Positions 1 through 8,487 are shown, counted from the first letter of the stretch. The stretch is 64,000 bases of DNA from Deltaproteobacteria bacterium (GCA_021831785.1 JAKBMB010000006.1:1-64000); one strand, 5' to 3'. The notes: generated from the letters alone by a model not told the origin. Made by a program: numbers and translations.

Positions 1-329
1 CCCGCCCCAGTAGAGACATATCAGGCGTAGCCTGCGGCAGCTTGCCAAAAATTCACCGGCTCTGAGCGCAGCGAAGAATCTGCGCGCAGCGATTCTATGC
101 CCTTGTGCCGTCGCCTTTCAGGCAAATCGCTTCGCGTAGATGCTTCGCGGAGTTTACCCTGAGCCGCCGTGCGCTGAGATTCCTCGCTTCGCTCGAAATG
201 ACAGGCGAAGGGTTCAGCGGCGCGCATCCGGCCGTGCCGAGAAGACAGGACCGCGCGAAGCTAGAGCGGCGGATCTTATAATCGCCTGCTCTCCGCCGCG
301 ACGCCCAAACAATTGCGTGGGCGCAGACC
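1..329. repeat. Intergenic repeat region at left edge
   Basis: No convincing gene. Positions 1-80 are a diverged copy of a sequence at 45344-45432: both start with CCCGCCC, pass through GACATAT and share an identical core around GCAGCTTGCCAAAAATTCAC followed by GCTCTGAGCG. The rest (about 140-210) contains the common bacterial intergenic pattern of 'TTCGCTTCGCTCGAAATGACAGG' type, split by short palindromes. Function unknown; probably dispersed noncoding repeats downstream of lexA. Confidence 0.55.
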
Positions 330-932
330 CTACCGATAACGGCGCATCAGGCCCACTACTACGCCGCGCACGGTCAAGTCTTCCTGAGGAACAAAAATCG
401 GACCCATCGTCGCGTTGGCCGGCTCAAGCCTAATCCGGCCGTCGCCGGCGCGGAAGAATTTTTTCACGGTGGCCTGACCGTCAATCAGCGCAACCACCGT
501 CTCCCCTTCGTTGGCGGTCTCGCGTCCTTCAACGATGATGTAGTCGCCGTCGCGGATACCCTCGTCGACCATCGAGTCGCCGCGCACCCGCAGACAGAAT
601 GTCGGCTGGCGGCGAATGAATTCCTCAGGGACGGCGATGGTTTCGGGATTTTCCACCGCCTCAATCGGCACACCGGCCGCAACCGTGCCCAGTAAGGACA
701 GCGTATGGGCGCTCGCTGCGCCGCCGCCGGTGATGACTTCGAGCGCGCGGCTGTGGTTCCACTGGCGGCGTATGTAGCCCTTGCGCTCCAGATTCTTGAG
801 ATGCTTATGCACAGTGGCGAGCGAGGAAAGCCCGAAGAAGTCGCCGATTTCTTGCAACGTTGGCGCGTACCCTTGTTCGCCGATGTACCCGTTTACGTAA
901 TCGATAATTTGCTTCTGCCGTTTTGTGAGCAT
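330..932 (-). CDS. lexA: LexA SOS repressor
   Basis: Transcriptional repressor of the SOS regulon that cleaves itself when RecA filaments form on damaged DNA. The 200-residue protein begins MLTKRQKQIIDYV with the N-terminal winged helix-turn-helix (about residues 1-70, including GYAPTLQEIGDFFGLSS). The cleavage site is Ala-Gly in LGTVAAGVP. The S24 peptidase half has the catalytic Ser in GDSMVDEGIRDGD and Lys in ATVKKFF. The ATG at 932 was chosen because it matches the usual LexA N-terminus; the open frame continues upstream without family similarity. No LexA box could be assigned with confidence in the 60 bp upstream. It is followed on the same strand by repeats only, so it is probably monocistronic. 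Confidence 0.95.
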   Translation of the reverse strand: MLTKRQKQIIDYVNGYIGEQGYAPTLQEIGDFFGLSSLATVHKHLKNLERKGYIRRQWNHSRALEVITGGGAASAHTLSLLGTVAAGVPIEAVENPETIAVPEEFIRRQPTFCLRVRGDSMVDEGIRDGDYIIVEGRETANEGETVVALIDGQATVKKFFRAGDGRIRLEPANATMGPIFVPQEDLTVRGVVVGLMRRYR

Positions 933-1230
933 TTGACGCCTGTCTGAGCCGGTTCGCACCGGTACGTTATTAGGCGCAATTATGCCGAAGCGATGGCGAA
1001 AACGCAAGAGGCGGTTTACTTTTTTCCACTCAAGCGATGCTCTATTAGCGCTGAGGCGGGCAACCGTGCGCGGCAACCAGCGCCCGACACCTCGCCTCCG
1101 GCTCACCGCCCCGGCCCGCCGCCGCTAAGCCGCCATACTTTCTCGACGCGGCCCAGGAGACTTCGTTTTCTGATCACTCCGGTCTTCGGCTTTAGACTCG
1201 CGCGCGATGGGATGGCGTGGCGAGCCGAAT

Positions 1231-2355
1231 TCAGTCTGCGCGCAGCCCCGCTTGCTCCATCAGCGGCAGCACCGAGCGTCCGAAGAATTCCAGGTCAGGT
1301 AGATAGTCGAAAAAGTTGACCTGGATGCCGTCGCATCCGGCGCGGCTTAGCTTCTCCATCCAATCTACGACTTGGGCGGGCGAGCCGACGAGATGGACGT
1401 TGCCGCCGACGACCCACTGCGAGCGGCTGTGCCCGCGCCACGACGACGTGTCGCCGGCGGCAAAGGTACGCACGAAGTTGTCGGCCGCGACCGGGTCCTC
1501 GTTTTCGAGGATCGCGCGATAGGCGGCCCGTGCCTCTGCTTCGGTTTCGCGGCAAATCACGTGGGGGTTGATGAGCGTCTTGACCTCGCGTCCGTAGCGG
1601 CGCGCCATCTGCTTTATCCGCGCGTTGTGGCCGGGCAGCGCCTCGCAAGCCTGCGCCGGGTCGGCGCCCGCCGGGCTGGTGATGAAAATCAAGTCGGAGT
1701 GGCGCGCTGCGTACTCCAGTCCCGCGCCGGAAGAGGCGGCGTTGACCAGGACCGGCCTGCCGTAGATCGGTTTGGGTGCCACGAAGGCGTTTTCCGTCTT
1801 CCAGAAGCGGCCGCTGAAGGTCAAGTTTTCGTCTTCGCTCCACAGGCGTTCCATGATCGCCGTGAACTCGGCGGCCATCTCATAGCGCAAGTCGTGCGCG
1901 ATCGGCTCCATGCCGAACATCCGGTATTCGCTAGGCTTGTAGCCGGTTACCACGTTGAGGCCCCATCGCCCGCCGCTGATATGGTCGATACAGGCGCCGA
2001 ACTTAGCGAGGTGCAGCGGATGCCATCCGTAGAGAATATGAACCGTGCTGAGGAGCAGCAGCCGGCGCGTCAGCGGCGCCAGCGCGGCGGTGGTGATCAG
2101 CGGGTCAATCTCGTTCTCGCGGAAGCGGATTTCGCCGCCGTAGCCGCCCTTGCCAAGCCACTGTGCAAGGCCGAAGACCAAGTCAAAGCCCATCTCCTCG
2201 GCCATCGCCGCGCATCTGGCGTTATAGTCGAACGTCCATGACGTCGCGCGCGGGGCTTTCGACGGGCTCCATGCGCCCTGCTGAAGCGGCAGGAAAAGCC
2301 CGAGCATCATTCTGTGCCGCAGGGCCCGTTCCAGGGCCCGATGTGGGAGCTGCAT
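1231..2355 (-). CDS. LLM-class flavin-dependent monooxygenase
   Basis: Luciferase-like (TIM barrel) FMNH2-dependent monooxygenase of about 374 residues, closest in pattern to the SsuD/SfnG/RutA group that attacks sulfonates, sulfones or pyrimidines. Visible family signatures are the N-terminal LGLFLPLQQGAWSPS, DYNARCAAMAEEMGFDLVF, the central HISGGRWGLNVVTGYKPSEY and the C-terminal substrate-loop region. The true substrate cannot be read from sequence. Internal Met16 or Met17 (2310, 2307) would match family N-termini better than the first start. It is the last gene of a minus-strand set after an NADPH:FMN reductase and a CaiB-type CoA-transferase; the reductase could supply reduced FMN, as in SsuE/SsuD systems (inference). 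Confidence 0.88.
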   Translation of the reverse strand: MQLPHRALERALRHRMMLGLFLPLQQGAWSPSKAPRATSWTFDYNARCAAMAEEMGFDLVFGLAQWLGKGGYGGEIRFRENEIDPLITTAALAPLTRRLLLLSTVHILYGWHPLHLAKFGACIDHISGGRWGLNVVTGYKPSEYRMFGMEPIAHDLRYEMAAEFTAIMERLWSEDENLTFSGRFWKTENAFVAPKPIYGRPVLVNAASSGAGLEYAARHSDLIFITSPAGADPAQACEALPGHNARIKQMARRYGREVKTLINPHVICRETEAEARAAYRAILENEDPVAADNFVRTFAAGDTSSWRGHSRSQWVVGGNVHLVGSPAQVVDWMEKLSRAGCDGIQVNFFDYLPDLEFFGRSVLPLMEQAGLRAD

Positions 2356-2468
2356 CGCAGTTTGCCCTTCGTAGTTGAAGGCCCGAACGGCCGCGGCGAT
2401 CGGCTTAGGTCGCGCCGGACGCGCCTGGCGCGCGAGCGTTCGCGGGTCGGGTCTTTACCGGAGCGCCG

Positions 2469-3644
2469 CTAATGTTCTTGGCGGTCCTCGCCAAGCCATT
2501 CCGACACAACCTCTTGCGTGTGTTCGCCCACCTCTGGCGGCCGCCGGTAGACCGTCCCGGGGGCCCCGTCTACCAACACCGGAAATTTCACGGTGCGCGT
2601 CGCCAGGCCGTTGGGCAGCGCCAAATCGTTTATCAGTCCCAAGCTGGCGACCTGCGGCTCCGCCAGCGCCGCGCCGTAGTCGTTTATCGGCGCGCACGGA
2701 ATTCCGTAGCGATCAAGGGCCTCAATCCAGTACGCCGCGGGCTCGGCGGCAAACCTATCCGCAAGGATTTCCGCGAGCACTTCCTGCTTGTGGACGCGCT
2801 TTTCTTGCGTGTCAAACCTGGGATCAAAGGCCAACTCCTTCACGCCCAGAATTTCGCAAAGCTGGCGCCAGAGCTTTTCGGTGCCGGCGGCGACAACGAA
2901 CGACTTGTCCTTAGCGTGGAACGCTTGGTACGGCGCGTTGTGCGCATGGGCGGTGCCCAGCCGTCGCGGAGCTTTGTTCGTCGCGAAGTATCCGCTCGTC
3001 TGCAGCGCGGCGATGCCCAGCAACGAGCCGAACATGGAGCAGTCGATATAGCAGCCCTCGCCCGTGCGCCGGCGCGCTTCGAGCGCCGCGCATATCGTGT
3101 ACACCGCGTACAAGGCGGCCACCATATCTGCTACCGGTACGCCGCACTTCGCCGGCGGTCCGTTGTTCTCGCCGGTGACGCTCATCAAGCCGCTGGCCCC
3201 TTGGATCGTTACGTCAAAGGCGCCGCGTCCGGCCAACGGGCCATGCTGCCCGTAGCCACTGATGGAACAATAGATCAGACGCGGGCAGGCGCCGCGCACA
3301 GCCTGATGCCCCAGGCCGTGGCGCGCCAGGGCGCCGGGTCTGAAGTTCTCGATGACGACGTCGGCGGCCCAGCAAAGCTCGGCCGCGGTCTTCGCCTGAA
3401 GCGGGTTCCTCAAGTCCAGGGCCACGCTCCTCTTGTTGCGATTAAGCGCGGCGAAGTTCGCTCCGTAGCCTTGGTCGCGGTTGTTGCGCACGATGGGTGG
3501 CCACAGCCGCATCCGGTCTCCGCTGCCGGGGTCCTCTACCTTGACCACATCCGCCCCCAGGTCGGCGAGCAGCATCCCGGCAAAGGGCCCGGCCACTATC
3601 TGACCGAATTCGACGACCCTGATTCCCGACAAAAGCGTAGCCAT
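2469..3644 (-). CDS. CaiB/BaiF family III CoA-transferase
   Basis: Family III acyl-CoA transferase of 391 residues, moving CoA between carboxylic acids through an aspartyl intermediate. The Rossmann-like start VVEFGQIVAGPFAGMLLADL and the following GADVVKVEDPGSGD are classic, as are NKRSVALDLRNP and the VVIENFRPGALARHGLG block. The probable catalytic Asp lies in VPVADMVAALYAVYT. Its specific acid is unknown. It lies between the flavin reductase (173 bp upstream) and the LLM monooxygenase (113 bp downstream), which suggests that an acyl-CoA or its acid is the common metabolite of the three genes; this is inference from position only. Confidence 0.9.
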   Translation of the reverse strand: MATLLSGIRVVEFGQIVAGPFAGMLLADLGADVVKVEDPGSGDRMRLWPPIVRNNRDQGYGANFAALNRNKRSVALDLRNPLQAKTAAELCWAADVVIENFRPGALARHGLGHQAVRGACPRLIYCSISGYGQHGPLAGRGAFDVTIQGASGLMSVTGENNGPPAKCGVPVADMVAALYAVYTICAALEARRRTGEGCYIDCSMFGSLLGIAALQTSGYFATNKAPRRLGTAHAHNAPYQAFHAKDKSFVVAAGTEKLWRQLCEILGVKELAFDPRFDTQEKRVHKQEVLAEILADRFAAEPAAYWIEALDRYGIPCAPINDYGAALAEPQVASLGLINDLALPNGLATRTVKFPVLVDGAPGTVYRRPPEVGEHTQEVVSEWLGEDRQEH

Positions 3645-3816
3645 CGTAACCTCCAGGCGCTAACCTTCAAGCGCTAACCTTGGCGCGGAGGCGGCCTTTC
3701 CGGTAAAGCGAAGCTCCCGTACCCCAGGCCAAAGTCCGCTGCGTTCCGCCCGTCGTCAAGCGGGCCGCCGGACGCCTCTTAGAACTGCGCTGTCCCAGCG
3801 GCGCCGTTGTATCAGC

Positions 3817-4398
3817 CTAGCTCCGTCGCAGTGCGAGCGGCGGCGGGCCAAGCCTCTCGCCGGACAGCGCGCGTAGTTTCAGCACGCTGCGAATGAGCTC
3901 GCGAAGCTGCTCGCGGGCGTTCTCGGCGGGCTCGCCGCCGGCGAAATCCGCCGCGCATAGATAGACGCTGACCGGCGCCACCAGCGCGCCGAACCACGCG
4001 AGCACGTCGCGCAAATGCCAATCCACGCCGAGATAGTGGTGATGCGTCGCGCCAACCGCGACCACCCCGCACGGCTTGCCGCGCAACGCTTCGACCGGTA
4101 GCTGGTCAAGGAAGTTCTTAAGCACGCCCGAAAAGGAGCCTCTATAGACCGGGCTTGCCAGCACGACCGCGTCAGCCGCCAGGACCTCGGCGACCAGCTT
4201 GCCGGTGTCGTCGCCGAACTGGTCGGGCGGCCTGCCGTTGGCAAAGGAAATCCTGTAATCAGCAAGGTTCAGCAATCGGCACTCGATACCTTCCTCCATC
4301 TCGCGCGCCGCTTCCATCGCGAAGGCGAGCGCCCGAAGCGAGCGGCCCGGTGGAGTGACGCTGCCCAGCAGCCCGACCAACTTTGCCATTATTTCCAT
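3817..4398 (-). CDS. NADPH-dependent FMN reductase (SsuE-like)
   Basis: Flavodoxin-fold reductase, 193 residues, that reduces FMN for a partner monooxygenase. It has the N-terminal phosphate-binding turn LGSVTPPGRSLRALAFA, the central VVLASPVYRGSFSGVLKNFLDQ that contacts the flavin, and GKPCGVVAVGATHHHYLGVD. All are hallmarks of the SsuE/MsuE-type FMN_red family. Two starts are possible, 4398 and Met4 at 4389. It is the first gene of the minus-strand group reductase, CoA-transferase, LLM oxygenase, a natural two-component pairing. An open frame with no ATG, GTG or TTG start runs into it from about 4620 (with FLDRPISRPTRYWRYNRE in it); whether that is a decayed gene is unclear. Confidence 0.88.
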   Translation of the reverse strand: MEIMAKLVGLLGSVTPPGRSLRALAFAMEAAREMEEGIECRLLNLADYRISFANGRPPDQFGDDTGKLVAEVLAADAVVLASPVYRGSFSGVLKNFLDQLPVEALRGKPCGVVAVGATHHHYLGVDWHLRDVLAWFGALVAPVSVYLCAADFAGGEPAENAREQLRELIRSVLKLRALSGERLGPPPLALRRS

Positions 4399-4634
4399 AT
4401 TATCCTTTTGAGCTTCGATAAACGCGCCGAAGGCCGCTCGGGAAGAAGCCGTCTTTTGGCCGATCGCGGCCCGCCGGTTGATCGCTGCTCCGCGGACAGA
4501 AGCGTGAGGTGTTCGGCGACCATAGGACTGAAGGTGCGCGTCTCGCGATTGTAGCGCCAGTAGCGCGTCGGCCGGCTGATCGGTCGATCAAGAAACGATA
4601 CCCGGTCACACAGACCCTTCCGCTTTACATCAAT

Positions 4635-4958
4635 TCATAGATCGATTTCGAGGCTGCCGATAGCGCTTAATCCCTCACTGATATGGGAGCGTAGGAACGC
4701 GCAGAGCTTTGGAAGAACCGACTCATCATCGACTTGCAGACTTCCGGAAAAGGAATTGCCGAGGTACTCGACCGTGAGCCACAAGTGAGCAGGGGCAGAC
4801 TGATCCGGTGGCATCAACTCGACAGCTTTCAAGGTTCCTTGCTCACCGATCGGCAATTGGGTGTCGGCATTATAGGAACCGCCCCACTGCGGCGATCAGC
4901 TCGACGCGAGTCGGCCGCCGAATTTCATCTTCGGATGGTTTCGCAGCATCGCTTTCAT
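4635..4958 (-). pseudogene. Small protein gene interrupted by in-frame UGA
   Basis: An ATG at 4958 follows a strong ribosome site (AGGAGG, 7 nt spacing). It begins a frame reading MKAMLRNHPKMKFGGRLASS, then UGA at 4898-4896, and then continues in the same frame for 86 codons (SPQWGGSYNADTQLPIGEQG onward) to 4635. The downstream part reads like a genuine domain (LWLTVEYLGNSFSGSLQVDD, ending IGSLEIDL). The simplest reading is a nonsense mutation, possibly UGG to UGA. Alternatives are restart at the TTG at 4856 or UGA recoding, since selA lies in this window. The gene lies 9 bp after a YgiT-type zinc-finger gene and is probably co-transcribed with it. I do not recognise the family. Confidence 0.55.
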
Positions 4959-4967
4959 CGCCGCCTC

Positions 4968-5201
4968 CTACGATATGGTTGCGACAAATTCGCGCACGTC
5001 AACCTGTACACCCGCTTTTTGCGCTTCGTCGGCCGTGCTGGGACGCTGACGGGCGATTTCCTCATCAACGTAGGCTTCGCCGCAGTTGTCGCAAATTCCT
5101 GCGGGAACGCCTTTGACCACGAGCGTCGCGCCGCCGAGTTCGACCGTGACGGCCGACGCGACGGGACACGTCTTGCCGTGCCCGCAAATCAGGCCCTTCA
5201 T
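4968..5201 (-). CDS. YgiT-type zinc finger protein (antitoxin-like)
   Basis: 77-residue protein of the YgiT/MqsA N-terminal type, a small zinc-finger domain usually found as the antitoxin or partner of a small toxin. The family core VTVELGGATLVVKGVPAGIC followed by CDNCGEAYVDEE is clear. The usual N-terminus MKCxxC reads MKGLIC here, so one of the four expected zinc cysteines is Gly. No DUF4258- or MqsR-type toxin gene is adjacent; the downstream neighbour is the UGA-interrupted small gene 9 bp away. The module therefore looks decayed or rewired. Its start codon overlaps, on the opposite strand, that of a possible Gly/Phe-rich microprotein. Confidence 0.75.
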   Translation of the reverse strand: MKGLICGHGKTCPVASAVTVELGGATLVVKGVPAGICDNCGEAYVDEEIARQRPSTADEAQKAGVQVDVREFVATIS

Positions 5202-5340
5202 GGCGTCTTCCGGCTTTCGAAATCCGGCCCTCGGCGGTCCGGGTTATGGCTTCGGCGGTGGTGGGATGGGCTTCGGTACCGGCTTTGGTGGCCCGTTCGG
5301 GGGCTTCGAGATGATGCCCGGCTTCGGCTTTTTCCCTTAA
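5200..5340 (+). CDS. Possible Gly/Phe-rich microprotein
   Basis: A 46-codon frame starting at ATG 5200, with regular glycine-phenylalanine spacing (GPGYGFGGGGMGFGTGFGG, then GFEMMPGFGFFP). It is divergent from the YgiT-type gene and the two start codons share the palindrome CATG. Only a weak AGG lies 8 nt upstream. Low complexity in a GC-rich genome can arise by chance, so this is uncertain. The rest of the gap to 5605 shows nothing recognisable. Confidence 0.25.
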   Translation: MASSGFRNPALGGPGYGFGGGGMGFGTGFGGPFGGFEMMPGFGFFP

Positions 5341-5605
5341 GCTGACGCGTCGGGAACGATCGTCCCTGCGCGGCGTTTAGGGACGTCGCGGGGGGCGCGG
5401 TTCGGCCTGACCGAGGCTGCGAGGACACGTTGTCGCGACTAATCCTTGTGGTTGCCTCAACGACCTTTCAGCCGCCGCTTAACTCCGGGAACATACCGTA
5501 CGTTGGGGCCGGTTGCGACACTATGGTGAAGATACGTTTCGAACCTCTTGCGGGGCGATGTCGCGACCTTAAGCCGGCGCGAAATTACGTAAAACGCGCG
5601 GCTTG

Positions 5606-6757
5606 TTAGAACAGAAAAACTAAACCGTACTCGAGTCCGGCCATTCCCCATTTCAGAAAGTTGCCCTCCTCCGTTGAGTCCTCAAGCTGGCTGTAATAGT
5701 ACACGAAGGATCCGACCATTAGCTGCACCGGACCCAGATAAGCGGGGTTTCCGTAGAAAAGCCGGAGATGGGCTTCACCGCCATTCTGTGAGGCCCATAC
5801 GGTCCCGCCTTCGTTGCGCAATGAGTTCCAGCGATTGATCCAGTAGCCTTCGATCGACGTTTCGAGGGTGAAATTCTCGTTCAGGCGCCGGTACGCGACC
5901 AGCCCGAAGATCGGTAGCGGCATCGACTGAGCGTAGAACTCCTCATTCGGACGGCTGTGGTTGAAGGCAAAGTAGATATAGTTGTACTCAATGCCCATCC
6001 GCCCGCGCACATCCCATCCCTGTAAAAACGAGGGCCAGCTGCTCTCGTAGCTCTGGTACCAGGGCGCAAGCCGCCGCTCGTAGTAGAGGCCGCCGGAGAA
6101 CCACGGAAAGGGCGTGCTCTGAACCGGCCCTGGCGCCATCCTACGGCCATTATAGAAGGTCTCCCGCGGCAGCATGCCCGTACCGCCCATGTCGAAGTAG
6201 CGAAAGCGGAAATGAATTGCGTCGAGTTCGTTGAGCCAGTACGTCAAATCGATACTCGGCACCTGTTCGCTCGAAAGCCCGATCGTGTTGAAGTGGATGT
6301 TCGGCGCTTCGGATCGGAACTCCCGCGCGTTGGTTACGCTTCCCGGAAGCGTAAAACCGGACATGTTTTGGATCTCAATCTGAAACTGATGGGGGCACGG
6401 ATCGACCAGGTCGTAACGGTTACACACACGCGCGGGTGTCGGCTCAGAAGGCCACTCCCGGCCAACCATATACCCCGCCGCCCCGCCCAAGAGCAGTCCC
6501 AGAGCACCACCCACGGCGATCCACGGGAGGTTTTTGGAGCTACCGTTGCCGGCGCCTTCGGCTAGCACCGCAAACGCGCTGGCATAAGTTCCGAAATACG
6601 CCCCCAGAAACGCTCCATGATAAATTCCGCTCTCCTCATCCTCCGTAATCCCGGGGACGAGTCCCGACAAAAGGTCGGAAGTCCCTGCTTCGGAAATAAC
6701 AGGAGCGGTGGTTAGCCAACAAACGGCGACAATGGCAGCAAAGCGAATCCGTCTCAT
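5606..6757 (-). CDS. Predicted outer-membrane beta-barrel protein
   Basis: 383-residue exported protein of unknown function. The ATG at 6757 was chosen because it gives a clean signal peptide (MRRIRFAAIVAVCWLTTAPV, cut after SEA) and has an AAAGG-type ribosome site; the longer frame upstream lacks similarity. After the signal there is a glycine-rich hydrophobic segment (about residues 75-100, VGGALGLLLGGAAGYMVG). Then come many alternating aromatic/polar strands (IHFRFRYFDMGG, SGGLYYERRL, MGIEYNYIYFAFN, FTLETSIEGYWINRW, AHLRLFYGN). It ends in LEYGLVFLF, with the C-terminal Phe typical of proteins folded by BamA. The substrate or role is unknown. Confidence 0.6.
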   Translation of the reverse strand: MRRIRFAAIVAVCWLTTAPVISEAGTSDLLSGLVPGITEDEESGIYHGAFLGAYFGTYASAFAVLAEGAGNGSSKNLPWIAVGGALGLLLGGAAGYMVGREWPSEPTPARVCNRYDLVDPCPHQFQIEIQNMSGFTLPGSVTNAREFRSEAPNIHFNTIGLSSEQVPSIDLTYWLNELDAIHFRFRYFDMGGTGMLPRETFYNGRRMAPGPVQSTPFPWFSGGLYYERRLAPWYQSYESSWPSFLQGWDVRGRMGIEYNYIYFAFNHSRPNEEFYAQSMPLPIFGLVAYRRLNENFTLETSIEGYWINRWNSLRNEGGTVWASQNGGEAHLRLFYGNPAYLGPVQLMVGSFVYYYSQLEDSTEEGNFLKWGMAGLEYGLVFLF

Positions 6758-7287
6758 GACCTTTCTCTCCCCAAGGTCAAGCTGAACGACGCGAATCGTT
6801 CCGAGTCGCTTAAGCCTCATGTAACATATACTTTGCCGGGATGTGTCTTGGCACGCCGATGGCCAGGACAACCCCTCCTCGCGCTGGAACCGGAAGGACT
6901 TTGCCGACGCGAATATCGGTGGTTTATGAAAGCCGGGCTGCCGGTTTTGCGCCGCCTGTTTAATCCGGCATTTTCACGTACGGACCTTGCCCCTTTCTCA
7001 TGGTCTCCCGGTGTGACGACAATAAACCCGGTTAATTCAAATTCCGGAGTCGAGAGATAAGACCTCGGCGACCGGCCCGGACGCTGATGAATTTAGCCGC
7101 GTCTTGCTTGCCTCATTGTTCTGGCGGCCTTAAGAAGAGCCCCGATTATTCGCGGGCCTGAAAGCCACCGGTGCTGATTGGTTCAACGTCAACAATACAT
7201 GAGCACCTTGGCAGTCTTTGGTAGGCAAGTGCGCGGGTCTCCTGCCGTTGCCGGCCGCAGCGCCGGCGAATCGGCCCGCGCGGTCGG
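6758..7287. other. Intergenic gap, nothing recognised
   Basis: 530 bp between two minus-strand genes. Short open frames here lack start signals and family similarity. The stretch is somewhat richer in A and T around 6940-7060 (CCGGCATTTTCACG, GTTAATTCAAATTCCGG) and probably contains the promoter for the barrel protein at its left end. No stable terminator with a T-run was found. Confidence 0.4.
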
Positions 7288-8487
7288 CTAGATGACGCTT
7301 TCGCGCGCCAGGTGAGCGAGCTCGTCGGCGCCGAGCCCGAGCAGGTCGCGATAAACTTCCTGATTATGCTCGCCGAGCAGCGGCGCGCGGCTAATCGGAA
7401 CCGATGAGCGCTCCAGCTTAACCGGACAGCCGGGTATTGTAACCGTGCCGCGGGCCGGGTGTTCGAGCGTCACCACCATCTCGCGTTCCCTGAGATGGGG
7501 ATCGGTCAGCAGCTCGTCGGTGGCGAGCACCGCGCCGCATGGCACTCCGCGCTCGGCCAGCATCCTCATCGCTTCGTGCTTGGTATGGCGCGAGGTCCAG
7601 GCCGTGATGATCTCGGCCAACGCGTCGAAATTGGCCTTGCGCGCCGCGACGGTCGCGAAGCGTTCGTCGCCTCCGAGCTCGGGACGCTCGATCACCTCGA
7701 ACAACGCCTCCCACATCTCGTCGCTGGCGCATAGAATGAAAACGTAGTCGTTATCGCCGCCCGGCGCGCACTTGAACAGATCGGCGGAAATGCTGTGCCA
7801 GTAGCGGTTGCCATGGCGCTGGGCGGGTTTGCCGGTGAGGTAGGTCGGGACCATCGCCACGCGCGCGAAGTTCATCACCGCGTCTTGCATCGAGACCTCG
7901 ACTTTCTGGCCCTGGCCCGTGCGCTCGCGCTGGATGTACGCGGCGAGGACCGCGCACGCCGCGTGAATGCCGGTGCCGGTATCGCCGACCGTGATCGCCG
8001 GCCGCACTGGCGCCATCCCGGAGTAGCCGGTGACCGAGATCGCGCCGCCCATGGCCTGCGCGATGGGATCGAAGCTCTTGTATTTGCTGTACGGCCCGTA
8101 CGTGCCGAAGCCTTTGACCGTGAGATAAATCAGGCGTGGGTTTGTCCGGCGCAGATACTCGTAGCCGAGCTCGAGCGTCTCAAGCGTGCCGAGGGAGAAA
8201 TTTTCCGCCAGCACGTCGACTTCTTTGATCAGCTCAAGAAAGATCGCCCGCCCACGCGCATGCTTCAGGTTCAGTGTGATGCTGCGCTTGTTGGCGTTGA
8301 GCGCGATAAAGTAATGGGAGTCCAGGCCTGGCGTCTCGCTGAGCCTCCAGCGCCCCTGATCACCGCCGTTCGGCGGCTCAAGCTTGATCACGTCCGCGCC
8401 CAGCCAAGCTAGGAGCTCGGTACACGACGTCCCCGCCTCGTACTGGGTCAAATCCAAAATTCTAAGTCCGTCGAGCGCTTTGTCCAT
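7288..8487 (-). CDS. CaiB/BaiF family III CoA-transferase
   Basis: Second family III CoA-transferase of the window, 399 residues. The N-terminal LRILDLTQYEAGTSCTELLA, WLGADVIKLEPPNGGDQGR, NANKRSITLNLKHARG and VLAENFSLGTLETLELGYE are standard family blocks. The expected nucleophilic Asp is in ITVGDTGTGIHAA. It has the hinge RTGQGQKVEVSMQDAV seen in many acyl-CoA:carboxylate transferases. It lies 291 bp downstream of a crotonase-fold gene on the same strand, so the pair probably acts on acyl-CoA intermediates of an unknown acid. It is not a recent duplicate of the transferase at 2469-3644; the two sequences differ throughout. Confidence 0.9.
   Translation of the reverse strand: MDKALDGLRILDLTQYEAGTSCTELLAWLGADVIKLEPPNGGDQGRWRLSETPGLDSHYFIALNANKRSITLNLKHARGRAIFLELIKEVDVLAENFSLGTLETLELGYEYLRRTNPRLIYLTVKGFGTYGPYSKYKSFDPIAQAMGGAISVTGYSGMAPVRPAITVGDTGTGIHAACAVLAAYIQRERTGQGQKVEVSMQDAVMNFARVAMVPTYLTGKPAQRHGNRYWHSISADLFKCAPGGDNDYVFILCASDEMWEALFEVIERPELGGDERFATVAARKANFDALAEIITAWTSRHTKHEAMRMLAERGVPCGAVLATDELLTDPHLREREMVVTLEHPARGTVTIPGCPVKLERSSVPISRAPLLGEHNQEVYRDLLGLGADELAHLARESVI

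Noticed and set aside
933-1000. LexA box upstream of lexA
   Set aside because: GGTTCGCACCGGTACG partly resembles known gapped motifs but the second half-site does not fit any established consensus.
2472-3677. Plus-strand frame of 401 codons over the CaiB-type gene
   Set aside because: Antisense shadow; the minus-strand protein has all family III CoA-transferase motifs.
4860-4898. SECIS element after the UGA of the small gene
   Set aside because: A 4-bp stem (CGCC/GGCG) begins almost directly after the UGA; bacterial SECIS loops lie further downstream on longer stems.
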